Of a stretch of DNA of 53,412 nucleotides, positions 16,044-25,249 are shown in pieces. The first letter of the stretch is position 1. Every line of letters starts with the position of its first letter. The DNA is from Thermoguttaceae bacterium (GTDB lineage: Bacteria; Planctomycetota; Planctomycetia; Pirellulales; Thermoguttaceae): positions 1 through 53,412 of the forward strand of contig JAFSMW010000121.1 in assembly GCA_017447745.1 (NCBI GenBank), given 5' to 3'. The position numbers and the translations under genes are program-made. Below the pieces are notes generated by a model that did not search any database, was not told the origin of the DNA, and saw only the letters and a list, made by a program, of their open reading frames with translations.

Positions 16044-17180
16044 CTATTTCTTCGCTCTCTTATAAAACGGCAGCGGAACGACTTTCGCTTCGGCTTTGTT
16101 GCCGCGAATGTCGACTGTCAGCGCAGTATCCGGTTCGGCGAATTCCGTCTTGACGTATCCCATGGCAATGTTTTTGCCCAACGTCGGCGACGGCGATCCG
16201 CTGGTAACGTATCCGACTTCTTCGTCGTTGACGAACAGCTTGCAGCCCTCTCTGGCAGGACGTTTGCCCAAGATTTCGAGTCCAACGCGAGTTCTGGTCA
16301 GCGGTTCCTGAGCGATCTTTTTCAGAGCGTCTCTGCCGGGGAAATCGTAGCCGTCCAGATAGCACGCTGAACCCAAGCCCGCTTCAATCGGGTTGATGGA
16401 CTCGGACAGTTCGTGTCCGTACAGAGGCATGCCCGCTTCCAGACGAAGCGTGTCACGGCAGCCCAAACCGGTCGGGATAACGCCCAACGGCTTGCCCATT
16501 TCGACCAGAACGTCCCAGAATTTGGAGGCGATTCCCGCGCCGAGGGTAATTTCAAAACCGTCTTCCCCGGTGTAGCCGGTTCGGGAAACGATTCCGCCCT
16601 GACGCTGAGCGCACGGGTGCAGGAATCGGCACTGGCTTCCGCGATAGTATCGCATCGACTTCAAATCGACGTCGACCAGCGGCTGAAGCAGTTCCAGAGA
16701 GTTGGGTCCTTGAACGGCGATCATCGCCCAGACGGACGACATGTCGTTAAAGATAACCTCTTTGCCCGGCGCCATGGCGATTTCTTCCGTTAAATGCGCT
16801 TTAATCCATTTGACGATTTTATCGTGGTTGCCGGCGTTGACGACCAGCATGTAATACGGCTGACCGAAATCGTTGAGGTAATATCCCAGCAAAACGTCGT
16901 CCAGAACAAACCCCTGTTTGTTGGTAACGAGCGAATAGCGAACCTGTCCCAACGACATGTCGCACACGCGGCGGGTGAGCGTAGAAGACAGGAACTCTGC
17001 CGCCCCGGGTCCTTCAAAGCGAAGACGTCCCATGTGAGAAACGTCTACCAGACCGCCGGCGGTGCGGACAGCGTTGTGTTCCGCGATAATTGTACTAAAC
17101 TGAACCGGCATGTCCCAGCCGGCGAAATCGACCATCTTCGCGCCGAGGCGAACGTGGTTTTCATAAAGGGGTGTTCTCAT
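16044..17180 (-). CDS. gcvT: Aminomethyltransferase (glycine cleavage T protein)
   Basis: A 378-residue tetrahydrofolate-dependent enzyme that releases ammonia from the H-protein-bound aminomethyl group and forms methylene-THF. Visible are RTPLYENHV, KMVDFAGWDMPVQF, the folate-site SRTGYTGEDGFE and the C-terminal GNKAEAKVVPLPFYKR. Length is typical. A good promoter (17292-17319) lies upstream, with a roughly 105-nt leader that does not resemble a glycine riboswitch. gcvH follows on the same strand. Confidence 0.96.
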   Translation of the reverse strand: MRTPLYENHVRLGAKMVDFAGWDMPVQFSTIIAEHNAVRTAGGLVDVSHMGRLRFEGPGAAEFLSSTLTRRVCDMSLGQVRYSLVTNKQGFVLDDVLLGYYLNDFGQPYYMLVVNAGNHDKIVKWIKAHLTEEIAMAPGKEVIFNDMSSVWAMIAVQGPNSLELLQPLVDVDLKSMRYYRGSQCRFLHPCAQRQGGIVSRTGYTGEDGFEITLGAGIASKFWDVLVEMGKPLGVIPTGLGCRDTLRLEAGMPLYGHELSESINPIEAGLGSACYLDGYDFPGRDALKKIAQEPLTRTRVGLEILGKRPAREGCKLFVNDEEVGYVTSGSPSPTLGKNIAMGYVKTEFAEPDTALTVDIRGNKAEAKVVPLPFYKRAKK

Positions 17181-17291
17181 GGAATTTGCTTGAAAAAACG
17201 TTGCTGATCAGTTGAAAAGCTTAGTTAAAAGGAACGAACTGCGATTGAGTTCCAACGTATTCCCCAATAATCTCTTATTCAACATAATTAT

Positions 17292-17319
17292 ATTATATCC
17301 ATACGATAATCTTTTGCAA
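17292..17319 (-). promoter_or_regulatory. Promoter of gcvT
   Basis: Minus-strand TTGCAA (17319-17314), 16-bp spacer, TATAAT (17297-17292). The predicted leader is about 105 nt. Confidence 0.6.
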
Positions 17320-17335
17320 CGGGGGGGAGGGAATT

Positions 17336-17372
17336 AGTTAGGAGTGAGACGTGAGGAGTGAGGAGTTGGCGC
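17336..17372. repeat. Heptamer tandem tract
   Basis: Degenerate 7-bp units (TTAGGA, GTGAGAC, GTGAGGA twice, GTTGGCG) followed by the GCAAAGCG word seen in the loops of the other tracts. The opposite arm is missing. Confidence 0.6.
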
Positions 17373-17390
17373 AAAGCGATAGGCGAGCCG

Positions 17391-17656
17391 GGAACGTGAG
17401 TTCCCGGGCATTCCGCCCCGCATGAAACCATGAGACGACCGCTTGCGCGGGGAGCGCGGCGGCTTGACGCCGCCTTGTCCAACGCCCCGCGCACACACTG
17501 CGACGAAGTCGAAAACCTCACTGGATCGCGGACGTCAGTCCGCCATATAAAAAAGAAAAATCTCCGCCCCGCACAAAACGTTCGACTGAGCCGACCTTTA
17601 ACCTTCGAAAGGACGATAACGATTTTATGGTTGCGGACTTACGTCCGCGATCCAGA
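17391..17656. repeat. Cluster of hairpin repeats, classes III and V
   Basis: GCCGGGAACGTGAGTTCCCGGGC (17391-17413), GGATCGCGGACGTCAGTCCGC (17521-17542) and its inverted partner TTGCGGACTTACGTCCGCGATCC (17632-17655). The two class V copies face each other. The gene-free stretch 17181-17831 otherwise holds the gcvT and helicase promoters. Confidence 0.6.
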
Positions 17657-17793
17657 ATGATTACTGGCTGCGAAAAAAAGTTTTTAGCGGGACGGTGAAT
17701 TCTTCGGCGGACTGGATGTCCGCGAACCCGCAGGTCGGAGCGGTTGACGCTTTCTTAAGATTTTTGGAGGCTTCCGCCGCAAGCGACAGGCGC

Positions 17794-17822
17794 TTGACTA
17801 TTTCTTTTCTTTCAGGTATATT
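17794..17822 (+). promoter_or_regulatory. Promoter of the helicase gene, apparently leaderless
   Basis: TTGACT (17794-17799), 17-bp spacer, TATATT (17817-17822). The ATG follows at 17832, 9 nt after the -10 box, so the transcript would be leaderless or nearly so. Confidence 0.65.
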
Positions 17823-17831
17823 GTAATTATC

Positions 17832-19973
17832 ATGGAAACACTTAATCTCAATACAGAGCTGCTCAACGCAGCTCAGCAGGAAGCTGTAAATCACATTGAC
17901 GGACCGATGTTAGTCTTGGCAGGACCCGGTTCCGGCAAAACGCGCGTCGTTACCCATAGAATCGCCAATCTCATCGCTCACGGGGTCGCTCCTCGCAACA
18001 TTCTCGCCATGACGTTTACCAACAAAGCGGCGGACGAGATGAAAAGCCGGGTCGAACAGCTCGTGCCGACGGCGGGACGAAAGCTCTGGGTCAGCACGTT
18101 TCATAAATTCTGCGCCTGGCAGATACGCATGCACGGGGAAATCGTCGGTCTGCATGACAACTACACCATCTACGACACCGCCGATTCCAGACGATTGTTC
18201 AAGATGGTTCTCGACCGTCTCAAGCCGGAATACAAGTTCACGCCGGCGGGACTGATCAACGAAATCAGCCGGTTAAAAAGCCAGATGATTCTGCCGGAGG
18301 ATTTCAACCCCTCGCCGCGCAACGGGCGGCAGTGCGCTCTGAAACAGATTTACGAAGAATATCAAGCGGCGCTGTTGAACGCCAACGCGGTCGACTTTGA
18401 CGACATGCTCATTCATACGGTTTCCATGCTCAGGCAGAACGAAGAGCTCCGCGCTGAGCTGGACGCCCGGTATCGTTACGTTCTGGTCGACGAGTATCAG
18501 GACACCAACGCGATTCAGTACGAAATCGTCAAGCTGCTCAATCGGGACTACCAAAACATTCAGGTTACCGGCGACCCCGACCAGTCCATTTACGGCTGGC
18601 GCGGCGCGGAAATCCGCAACATTCTCGACTTCGAGAAGGACTACCCAAACGTCAAAACGGTGCGTCTGGAAAGGAACTATCGATCCACGCCGGAGATTTT
18701 GCACGTCGCGGACGAGCTGATTGCCAACAACCGGCAGCGCAAGCAGAAAAAGCTCTTTACCGACAACGCGTCCGGCGCCCCGGTTCATCTGGTTTGTCTG
18801 GACGACGAGTTCGACGAAGCGGAATTCGTCGCGAAAAAGGTAGAGCTGCTGGTCAAGTCCGCCCTGGCGCAGCCCAGCGACATCGCCGTCTTTTACCGAA
18901 CCAACGCCCAGTCCAGACCGTTTGAAGAGAAGTTCAACATCTACAATCTGCCGTACATTCTGGTCAACGCGGTGGAGTTCTTCCAGCGAAAAGAAATCAA
19001 AGACGTCATGGCGTACCTGCGGCTTCTGTCCAACCCGATGGACGACGTTTCGTTTGTCAGAATCGTCAACTGCCCGGCGCGCGGCATCGGCGACGCTACG
19101 GTGGAAAAGCTCGCAGACTACGCCCAGCAACAGGGTATCCCGCTCCTTCAGGCGGCGTGGGAAGTCGAACGCATTCCGACTATCAAAGGGAAATCCAAAG
19201 CGGCGATTCAGGACTTTATCCGTATCATGAACGCCATTTTCGAGCTGACCGGGACGAAGCTTCAGCCGCTGGTCGAGCAGATTCTCGACCTGTCCGGATA
19301 CCGCGCTCAGTACGCGGACTCCAAAGACGAGGACGACATCAACCGCCTGGCGAACGTCGACGAATTTCTCAACGTCGCCAGCGCCTTCGACGAACGTCAC
19401 GCCGACGACGAGAACATGATCAACCCGCTGACCGTCTTTCTGGAAGAGACGGCTTTGGTGGCGGACTCCGACAAACTCAACTCCGGCGCCAGCTGCGTTT
19501 CTCTCATGACAATCCATTCCGCCAAAGGGCTGGAGTTCCCGTACGTGTTTGTCGTGGGGCTGGAAGACGGGCTTTTGCCGCACAAGCGGTCGATGGAATC
19601 GTCGAACGAAAACGACCTGGAAGAAGAGCGGCGGCTGCTGTTTGTCGCTATCACGCGAGCGAAAAAAGAGCTGTTTCTCACCCACGCCGCCCGTCGGCGA
19701 ATGGGCGGGTATTTTCAGTCCTCGCCGCCGAGCCAGTTTCTTATGGAACTGCCGAGAAACGAAATGGACGCGTCCGCCGACAAGAGCAATACGTTCTATA
19801 ACGAAGAGCCGGACATCGACGACTCGGAACTCAACGACTATCCCGACGATTTCCCGGACCGAATCCCGACGGGCAAGAAACGCTGGAACTCCTGGAGAAA
19901 AAAGAAACCGTCTGGGAACTCAGACGGTTTCTGTGACGAAATTACCGACACCCGCTTTACGGACGAGTGGTGA
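17832..19973 (+). CDS. pcrA: ATP-dependent 3'-5' DNA helicase, UvrD/PcrA type
   Basis: A 713-residue superfamily 1 helicase acting in excision repair and removal of blocks from DNA. Motif I GPGSGKTRVV, motif Ia TFTNKAADEM, motif II VDEYQDT, motif III GDPDQSIYGWRGAE, motif IV RNYRST, motif V TIHSAKGLEFPYVFV and motif VI VAITRAKKEL are all present and in order. UvrD, PcrA and Rep cannot be separated reliably by eye. The C-terminal tail is acidic and then basic, with no clear Tudor-like end. A perfect 12-bp hairpin (19903-19932) lies within the last codons. Confidence 0.93.
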   Translation: METLNLNTELLNAAQQEAVNHIDGPMLVLAGPGSGKTRVVTHRIANLIAHGVAPRNILAMTFTNKAADEMKSRVEQLVPTAGRKLWVSTFHKFCAWQIRMHGEIVGLHDNYTIYDTADSRRLFKMVLDRLKPEYKFTPAGLINEISRLKSQMILPEDFNPSPRNGRQCALKQIYEEYQAALLNANAVDFDDMLIHTVSMLRQNEELRAELDARYRYVLVDEYQDTNAIQYEIVKLLNRDYQNIQVTGDPDQSIYGWRGAEIRNILDFEKDYPNVKTVRLERNYRSTPEILHVADELIANNRQRKQKKLFTDNASGAPVHLVCLDDEFDEAEFVAKKVELLVKSALAQPSDIAVFYRTNAQSRPFEEKFNIYNLPYILVNAVEFFQRKEIKDVMAYLRLLSNPMDDVSFVRIVNCPARGIGDATVEKLADYAQQQGIPLLQAAWEVERIPTIKGKSKAAIQDFIRIMNAIFELTGTKLQPLVEQILDLSGYRAQYADSKDEDDINRLANVDEFLNVASAFDERHADDENMINPLTVFLEETALVADSDKLNSGASCVSLMTIHSAKGLEFPYVFVVGLEDGLLPHKRSMESSNENDLEEERRLLFVAITRAKKELFLTHAARRRMGGYFQSSPPSQFLMELPRNEMDASADKSNTFYNEEPDIDDSELNDYPDDFPDRIPTGKKRWNSWRKKKPSGNSDGFCDEITDTRFTDEW

Positions 19974-20093
19974 TTCGGGGAGCCGCTGACGCACTCGGCG
20001 TACCCGGCACGCGGCAGTCTCTGCCGCATCCGGCGCCGAACGGCGCCGGGCTAATACTGGGAGCGCGGTAAACCCATTGTACCTGCGTAGGTC

Positions 20094-20148
20094 ATTGCAA
20101 TTGCGGCAGGGGACTGCCGCGTGCCGGCTCCCCATTGTGCAATTGCGG
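20094..20148. repeat. Hairpin repeat, class IV
   Basis: GCGGCAGGGGACTGCCGC and GTGCCGGCTCCCC inside an outer inverted pair (TTGCAATTGCGG / GTGCAATTGCGG). It lies between the convergent helicase and oxidoreductase genes. Confidence 0.7.
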
Positions 20149-20156
20149 GGCGATTT

Positions 20157-21551
20157 TTAGAAGTTTCTCGGAATCTCGTAACCCTTGGTTTCCTGACGGG
20201 AGAAGAAGGTCGCCGCCTGGTCGTCGCCGACGATCGTTTCGGTCTTCGGATCCCATTTGACGACTCGGTTGAGACGAGCCGCGATGCCGCACATGTGACA
20301 GGCGTTCATCGCCTGGACGTGAGAGACGACGTCCGAAATGCACGTGCCGCCTTCGCGAACGCAGCGGATGAAGTTCTCCTTGTGTCCTTCAAACGGTTTG
20401 CCGTGGAACAGTTCTCGATAGTCGTCTTCCGTAAACGCGTTGGGCGGAAGCTCTTCAATCGGCTTGCCCTTGCAGCGGCCGCGGCTGACGTGGAAGCGTC
20501 CCTTGGTTCCTTCAAACAGAATGCCGTTGCCGTCTGGCGAGTGGCTCACGACGTGCATTTCAATGCCGTTGTCGAACATGCACTTGATGTCGAAGTTGTC
20601 GCTGGTGTTGTAACGGTTGTCAACGGTCGGATAGCCGTCTTTGAATTCTACCGGGTGATGGGCGTTCGTGCCGTCGAAGGAGACGGGGCCTGTTCCCGGG
20701 GTTTGCAGATTCAGAGCCCACAGAGCGCAGTCAATGTGGTGAGCGCCCCAGTCGGTGAACTTGCCGCCGGAGTATTCGTACCACCAGCGGAACTCGTAAT
20801 GGCAGCGGGTGTGCCCGAAGTTGCCGTCGTTGTTGTTATTGATCGTTTCGCCGAGGAACTCGTGACGCGGCGCGGGACCTTGCCACATTTCCCAGTCCAG
20901 GCAGGAGGGAACGTCCATCTTCGGAATGTCGCCGGACGTGGGAGAGCCGCCGATATCGCAGACTATCTTCTTCACGTCGCCGATATATCCCTTGCGAACC
21001 AGCAGCGTCGCCTTGACGAACTGATCGCGCTGGCAGCGCTGCCACGTTCCGATCTGGAACGCTTTGCCGTACTTCTCGCAGGCGCGGCGAATGATCTGGT
21101 TTTCTTCCAGCGTCAGCGTCAGCGGCTTCTGACAGAAGACGTGTTTGCCAGCCATGAGAGCTTCAACGGCAATCTTGACGTGCCAGTGATCCGGCGTTAC
21201 GATAGAAACAACGTCAATGTCGTCCCGTTCGAGAATTTTGCGATAATCTTTGTACGTATCCGGCTGAATAACCTGTCCGTTGGCGTCGCGTTTGCCAATG
21301 CCGGAACGAATCGTTCGGGCGAGACCGTAGTTTTCGTCAACGTCGCAAAGGGCGACAATATCGACCAGACGATTGAATCCGTGGGCGTCGCCGCGGCCCA
21401 TGCTGCCGACGCCAATGCAGCCCATGCGAAGGCGGTCGCTGGGCGCCTGTGCCCAAACCGGTTTAGAGGTTGAAACAACGGGAATCGTTGTCGCCATCGC
21501 CGCCGCAACAGCCGACGTCTTGAAGAAATCTCGACGGGATAATTGTTTCAT
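20157..21551 (-). CDS. Gfo/Idh/MocA family oxidoreductase with Tat signal
   Basis: A 464-residue NAD(P)-dependent oxidoreductase of a family greatly expanded in planctomycetes. The N-terminus has a twin-arginine signal (LSRRDFFKTS, hydrophobic stretch, AxA-type VWAQA). The Rossmann motif follows (GCIGVGSMGRG), then VTPDHWH and EKP-like QKPLTLT, the conserved nucleotide and catalytic segments. It would act on a sugar or inositol derivative outside the cytoplasm; the substrate cannot be read from sequence. An AGGAGA ribosome site and an upstream promoter support the start. Its Tat signal supports a working Tat pathway in this organism, relevant to the peptide leaders at 787-2404. Confidence 0.88.
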   Translation of the reverse strand: MKQLSRRDFFKTSAVAAAMATTIPVVSTSKPVWAQAPSDRLRMGCIGVGSMGRGDAHGFNRLVDIVALCDVDENYGLARTIRSGIGKRDANGQVIQPDTYKDYRKILERDDIDVVSIVTPDHWHVKIAVEALMAGKHVFCQKPLTLTLEENQIIRRACEKYGKAFQIGTWQRCQRDQFVKATLLVRKGYIGDVKKIVCDIGGSPTSGDIPKMDVPSCLDWEMWQGPAPRHEFLGETINNNNDGNFGHTRCHYEFRWWYEYSGGKFTDWGAHHIDCALWALNLQTPGTGPVSFDGTNAHHPVEFKDGYPTVDNRYNTSDNFDIKCMFDNGIEMHVVSHSPDGNGILFEGTKGRFHVSRGRCKGKPIEELPPNAFTEDDYRELFHGKPFEGHKENFIRCVREGGTCISDVVSHVQAMNACHMCGIAARLNRVVKWDPKTETIVGDDQAATFFSRQETKGYEIPRNF

Positions 21552-21661
21552 GTGGTTATCTCCTGAAAATTAAAAAGGGGGGATTAATGCAAAATATCGA
21601 AACAAGGAATTGCAGGGGGAATGTCCCCGCAACCGAAAATCTGCATTCTATAACTACTTGG

Positions 21662-21691
21662 ATTATACCCGAAATGCAATTCGATTGTAAA
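21662..21691 (-). promoter_or_regulatory. Promoter of the Gfo/Idh/MocA gene
   Basis: Minus-strand TTTACA (21691-21686), 18-bp spacer, TATAAT (21667-21662), about 110 bp upstream of the start codon. Confidence 0.5.
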
Positions 21692-21769
21692 ATCTGGACG
21701 GGAAAAACCGAAAAATAACGAAAAAAAAGTTTAGAGCGTTTGCGGGTTATACGGGTTGAAGGGGAAATG

Positions 21770-21796
21770 AGGCAATAGGCAATAGGCAGTAGAGAA
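21770..21796. repeat. Heptamer tandem tract
   Basis: Units GGCAATA, GGCAATA, GGCAGTA, GAGAATA in a row. No opposite arm is visible nearby. Confidence 0.6.
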
Positions 21797-21850
21797 TAAA
21801 AATCTCACGCGGAGACGCGGAGGCGCGGAGAAATGTTCGCGAAGTTTTAA

Positions 21851-21921
21851 AACGGACGCGAAGCGTTCCTCTAAAACCGCGTTATCGGTTTAATATTTCT
21901 AGCCGTGGGTGAAACCCACGG
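21851..21921. repeat. Dispersed hairpin repeat, class I
   Basis: GGACGCGAAGCGTTCC, AACCGCGTTATCGGTT and CCGTGGGTGAAACCCACGG in the same order as at 15865-15936. Confidence 0.7.
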
Positions 21922-22021
21922 ATCAATAAACACGCAAAAAAGAACATCGTCAAATAACCTTTTCCTTCTGTCCTCCTGCAAGGAGGGCGGGAGGAAAAGG
22001 AACTGTAACGATTAGACAAAA

Positions 22022-22177
22022 CGGGTTGCGAGACGCCCGGGCAAACCTCACGCGGAGCTGCGGAGAAATGGAAGGCGGTAATGGAGTGAGCGTTAGCGAA
22101 CGGAATTACGCATTCGCCGTAAGGCGACAAAACGGGTTGCGAGACGCCCGGGGAAACCTCACGCGGAGCTGCGGAGG
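22022..22177. repeat. Two direct copies of a 45-bp repeat
   Basis: A block beginning CGGGTTGCGAGACGCCCGGG and running into CTCACGCGGAGCTGCGGAG occurs at about 22022-22066 and again at 22131-22177. The gene-free stretch 21552-22478 is composed almost wholly of such repeats plus the alaS promoter. Confidence 0.65.
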
Positions 22178-22319
22178 CGCGGAGGCTGTTCGCGAATTTT
22201 TAAAAATTCTTTGCGTTCTTTGCGGCTTAAAATTCTTTACTAAAGAAAGAGTAAGCGACCAACGGGAGCGGTTATTGGCAGGCGCACGATAGCGCGGATC
22301 GTGAGCGGCGCCTCGCCGC

Positions 22320-22350
22320 CGGCAGGGGACTGCCGCGAGCCGGCTCCCCG
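22320..22350. repeat. Hairpin repeat, class IV
   Basis: CGGCAGGGGACTGCCGCGAG followed by CCGGCTCCCC, then GTGCAACT, as at 269-300 and 20103. Confidence 0.7.
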
Positions 22351-22375
22351 ATGTGCAACTCCAATTTCTTTCCCC

Positions 22376-22403
22376 TTGACGAAAATTTGATTCTATATAT
22401 AAT
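22376..22403 (+). promoter_or_regulatory. Promoter of alaS
   Basis: TTGACG (22376-22381), 16-bp spacer, TATAAT (22398-22403). The leader to the ATG at 22479 is about 70 nt. Confidence 0.6.
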
Positions 22404-22478
22404 TATGACTTAAATTTGGCAAGAGTATATAACCGCTTGCCGCTAACCACTAACCTTCCCCATTTTTAGCCACAAATT

Positions 22479-25100
22479 ATGAAAACCAGCGAATTACGTG
22501 AAAAGTACCTCTCGTTCTTCGAATCGAAAGGCTGCGTCCGACGTCCCAGCGACGTCCTTGTTCCCCGATGGGATCCGTCTGTTTTGTTTACTCCCGCAGG
22601 CATGAACCAGTTCAAGGATCATTTCCTCGGCAAAGTCAAGCTGGACTTCACTCGGGCAACGACGTGCCAGAAATGCCTTCGCACCGGCGACATCGACAAC
22701 GTCGGGCGGACAGCGTACCATCACACCTTCTTTGAAATGCTGGGCAACTTCAGTTTTGGAGATTACTTCAAGCGCGAAGCCATCACCTGGGCGTGGGAGT
22801 TCCTGACCGATAAAAAATGGCTCGGATTGCCCAAAGAGACGCTGACCGTTACCGTCTACAAAGACGACGACGAAGCGTACAACATCTGGAATAATGAAAT
22901 CGGTCTGGATCAGTCCTGCATTTCCCGTCTGGAAGAAGACGAAAACTTCTGGCCGGCGTCCTGTCCGTCGGAAGGTCCAGACGGCGTCTGCGGTCCGTGC
23001 TCGGAAATTTACTATCATACTCCCATCGGAGAAGTCGAAATCTGGAACCTCGTCTTTACGCAGTTCAACCGTAAAGGGAATCCGCCAAACAATCTCTTCC
23101 CGCTGCCCAGCAAAAACATCGACACCGGCATGGGTCTGGAACGCGCCGCCTCCGCCTTGCAGGGCGTAACGACCAACTACCACATCGATATTTTGCTGCC
23201 GATCGTTTACGCGTCCGCAGACGTTGTCGGCGTCAAATACAACTACGACGACCCGAAAGACGAAAACGGTCGCCGTCTGCGCCGCATTACAGACCACATT
23301 CGCGCCTGTACGTTCGCCATTCACGAAAACGTTTATCCCGGCCCCAACAAGGAAGAGTACGTTATTAAACGTCTGCTTCGCCGTGCGTCTCTGGACGGGC
23401 ATCAGATGGGCGTCCGAGAGCCGTTCCTCTACAAAATCGTTCCCGCCGTTGTCGAAATGATGAAAGACCAGTATCCAGAACTGGAAGAAACGGTCGAACG
23501 CGTTCAGGAAGTCATTAAGGGAGAAGAAGCCAACTTCTTAACGACCATCGACGGTGGCGTGAATCATATCGCCAGAGTCTTTGAGCGTTTGGAATCGGCT
23601 GAATCCAAAGTCATCGCCGGCGAAGAAGCGGCTGAACTCTACACAACTTACGGCGTCCCGCCAGAGCTGTTTGCCGCCATGGGCGCTGACAAAGGCTACG
23701 ATTTCGACTGGGACGGATACAGAGCCGCCATGGAAGAACACGCCAAGCAGTCCGGCGCCGGCAACAGAAAAGAGCTGTTCAAGTCCGGCCCGTTGGATGA
23801 CCTGAAAAAGCAGTTGCGTCAAACCCCGTTCGTCGGATACGAAAAGCTCGAAGCCCCGGCTATCGTCATGGGAATTCTGGCTGACGGCGCGCTGGTCGAC
23901 GAACTTTCAGACACCACCGTTTTGAACGTCGCGGTCGTCCTCAACTCCACGCCGTTCTACGCGGAAAAAGGCGGTCAGATGCCCGATACCGGAACGCTTA
24001 CCGTCGGCGACATGGTCTTTGAAGTTACCAACGTTCAGCAAGACTCCGGTCTGGTTCTCCATATCGGTCAGCTCAAGTCTGGAACGCTTACCAACGGCTC
24101 GCAGGTTATGGCGACAGTCAACGCCACGCGCCGCGCCGCTGTTTCCAGAGCGCACTCCGCAACCCACCTGCTGCATTACGCCTTGCAAAAACATCTAGGC
24201 GCTCACGCTCAACAACGCGGTTCCAAGGTAGACGAAGACGTTCTGCGATTTGACTTTACTCACCCCAAGCCTATTACAACCGAACAGATACAGGCAATCG
24301 AACGAGAAGTCAACCAGCTTGTTCTAGACGCGAATTTCGTTGAAAGTCAGGAAATGCCGATTGCTCAAGCTCGAGAAGCTGGCGCGACAATGCTTTTCGG
24401 TGAAAAATACCCGGATATCGTCCGCGTTGTTACAATGGGCGGTTCTAAAGAACTCTGCGGTGGAACGCACTTATACAATACCGCAATGGTCGGTGGATTC
24501 CGTGTCATCTCCGAAGAAGCGGTTTCTGCCGGAACGCGCCGCATTGTCGCTTGGACAGGAGAAAAAGCTATTGACCTGAGTTCCATGAGAATCGCCGCCA
24601 TCACTAAAGTGTGCTCTTTACTCCGTTGCGCCCCTGAACAGATTGTCAATCGCATTGAGGCGATGCAGACGGAACTCAAAAAACTCAAAAAGCAAGCCAG
24701 CGCCACCGCCAAGGCGGACGACGGCATGATTCTTGATTCCCTTATCGCCAAAGGCGAAAAGATCGGCGATGCGCTGTACATCGTTCAAAAGCTTCGCAAC
24801 GTTCCCGCAGACGCCCTGCGAGAAGCCATCGACGGAATTCGCCGCAAGGTCAACGCGCCGTGCGCTGTCATGTTCGCTGTGATTAACGAGGACGACAAAC
24901 TCCTGCTCATGGCGGGCTTGAACAAAGACCTCGTCGCTCGCGGACTGGACGCTGTCAAATGGATCCGCCCGGTTGCCGCGCTCGTCAAAGGCGGAGGCGG
25001 CGGACGTCCTGACCTCGCTCAGGCTGGCGGAAAAGACCTCTCAGGTCTCGACAATGCCCTGGCAGAAGCCAAAAAGCAGCTCGAAGCGATGCTGGGATAA
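22479..25100 (+). CDS. alaS: Alanine--tRNA ligase
   Basis: An 873-residue class II synthetase that charges tRNA-Ala. The N-terminal catalytic core starts with ELREKYLSFFESKG and contains VLFTPAGMNQFKDHFLG, motif 2 AYHHTFFEMLGNFSFGDYF and motif 3 GMGLERAASALQG. The editing domain carries the zinc-binding HSATHLLHYAL and CGGTH motifs. The C-terminal C-Ala domain ends with GGGGGGRPDLAQAGG. Full length, all domains in order. A strong terminator follows at 25168-25204. Confidence 0.97.
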   Translation: MKTSELREKYLSFFESKGCVRRPSDVLVPRWDPSVLFTPAGMNQFKDHFLGKVKLDFTRATTCQKCLRTGDIDNVGRTAYHHTFFEMLGNFSFGDYFKREAITWAWEFLTDKKWLGLPKETLTVTVYKDDDEAYNIWNNEIGLDQSCISRLEEDENFWPASCPSEGPDGVCGPCSEIYYHTPIGEVEIWNLVFTQFNRKGNPPNNLFPLPSKNIDTGMGLERAASALQGVTTNYHIDILLPIVYASADVVGVKYNYDDPKDENGRRLRRITDHIRACTFAIHENVYPGPNKEEYVIKRLLRRASLDGHQMGVREPFLYKIVPAVVEMMKDQYPELEETVERVQEVIKGEEANFLTTIDGGVNHIARVFERLESAESKVIAGEEAAELYTTYGVPPELFAAMGADKGYDFDWDGYRAAMEEHAKQSGAGNRKELFKSGPLDDLKKQLRQTPFVGYEKLEAPAIVMGILADGALVDELSDTTVLNVAVVLNSTPFYAEKGGQMPDTGTLTVGDMVFEVTNVQQDSGLVLHIGQLKSGTLTNGSQVMATVNATRRAAVSRAHSATHLLHYALQKHLGAHAQQRGSKVDEDVLRFDFTHPKPITTEQIQAIEREVNQLVLDANFVESQEMPIAQAREAGATMLFGEKYPDIVRVVTMGGSKELCGGTHLYNTAMVGGFRVISEEAVSAGTRRIVAWTGEKAIDLSSMRIAAITKVCSLLRCAPEQIVNRIEAMQTELKKLKKQASATAKADDGMILDSLIAKGEKIGDALYIVQKLRNVPADALREAIDGIRRKVNAPCAVMFAVINEDDKLLLMAGLNKDLVARGLDAVKWIRPVAALVKGGGGGRPDLAQAGGKDLSGLDNALAEAKKQLEAMLG

Positions 25101-25111
25101 CGTCGGGATAG

Positions 25112-25138
25112 TCCGGCTCGCGGCAGTCCCCTGCCGCA
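25112..25138. repeat. Hairpin repeat, class IV (inverted copy)
   Basis: CCGGCTCGCGGCAGTCCCCTGCCGC, the reverse complement of the copies at 269, 20103 and 22320. Confidence 0.7.
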
Positions 25139-25167
25139 AAAGAAATTTCAATGTGACATTTCGGAGT

Positions 25168-25204
25168 GCGAGAGGGAAGCGTAAGCGGAACTCTCGCTTT
25201 TTTC
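25168..25204 (+). terminator. Intrinsic terminator of alaS
   Basis: Stem GCGAGAG (25168-25174) / CTCTCGC (25191-25197) with an inner AGCG-TAA-GC hairpin, followed directly by TTTTTT. Confidence 0.75.
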
Positions 25205-25249
25205 TAAATTAGAATCGCTCACACCGTCAAGCGCAGCTTGATACAGTTA

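Noticed and set aside
17181-17285. Glycine riboswitch upstream of gcvT
   Set aside because: The leader length would allow one, but the conserved glycine aptamer words are absent.
17661-17894. A 77-residue open frame on the minus strand with a protein-like composition
   Set aside because: It crosses the helicase promoter and start codon in antisense and has no ribosome site. It could be a gene remnant, but I cannot support it.
18273-19685. A 470-codon open frame on the minus strand
   Set aside because: It is antisense to the UvrD/PcrA helicase, all of whose motifs are on the plus strand.
20121-21473. A 450-codon open frame on the plus strand
   Set aside because: It is antisense to the Gfo/Idh/MocA gene, which has clear family motifs; the open frame is a by-product of codon usage.
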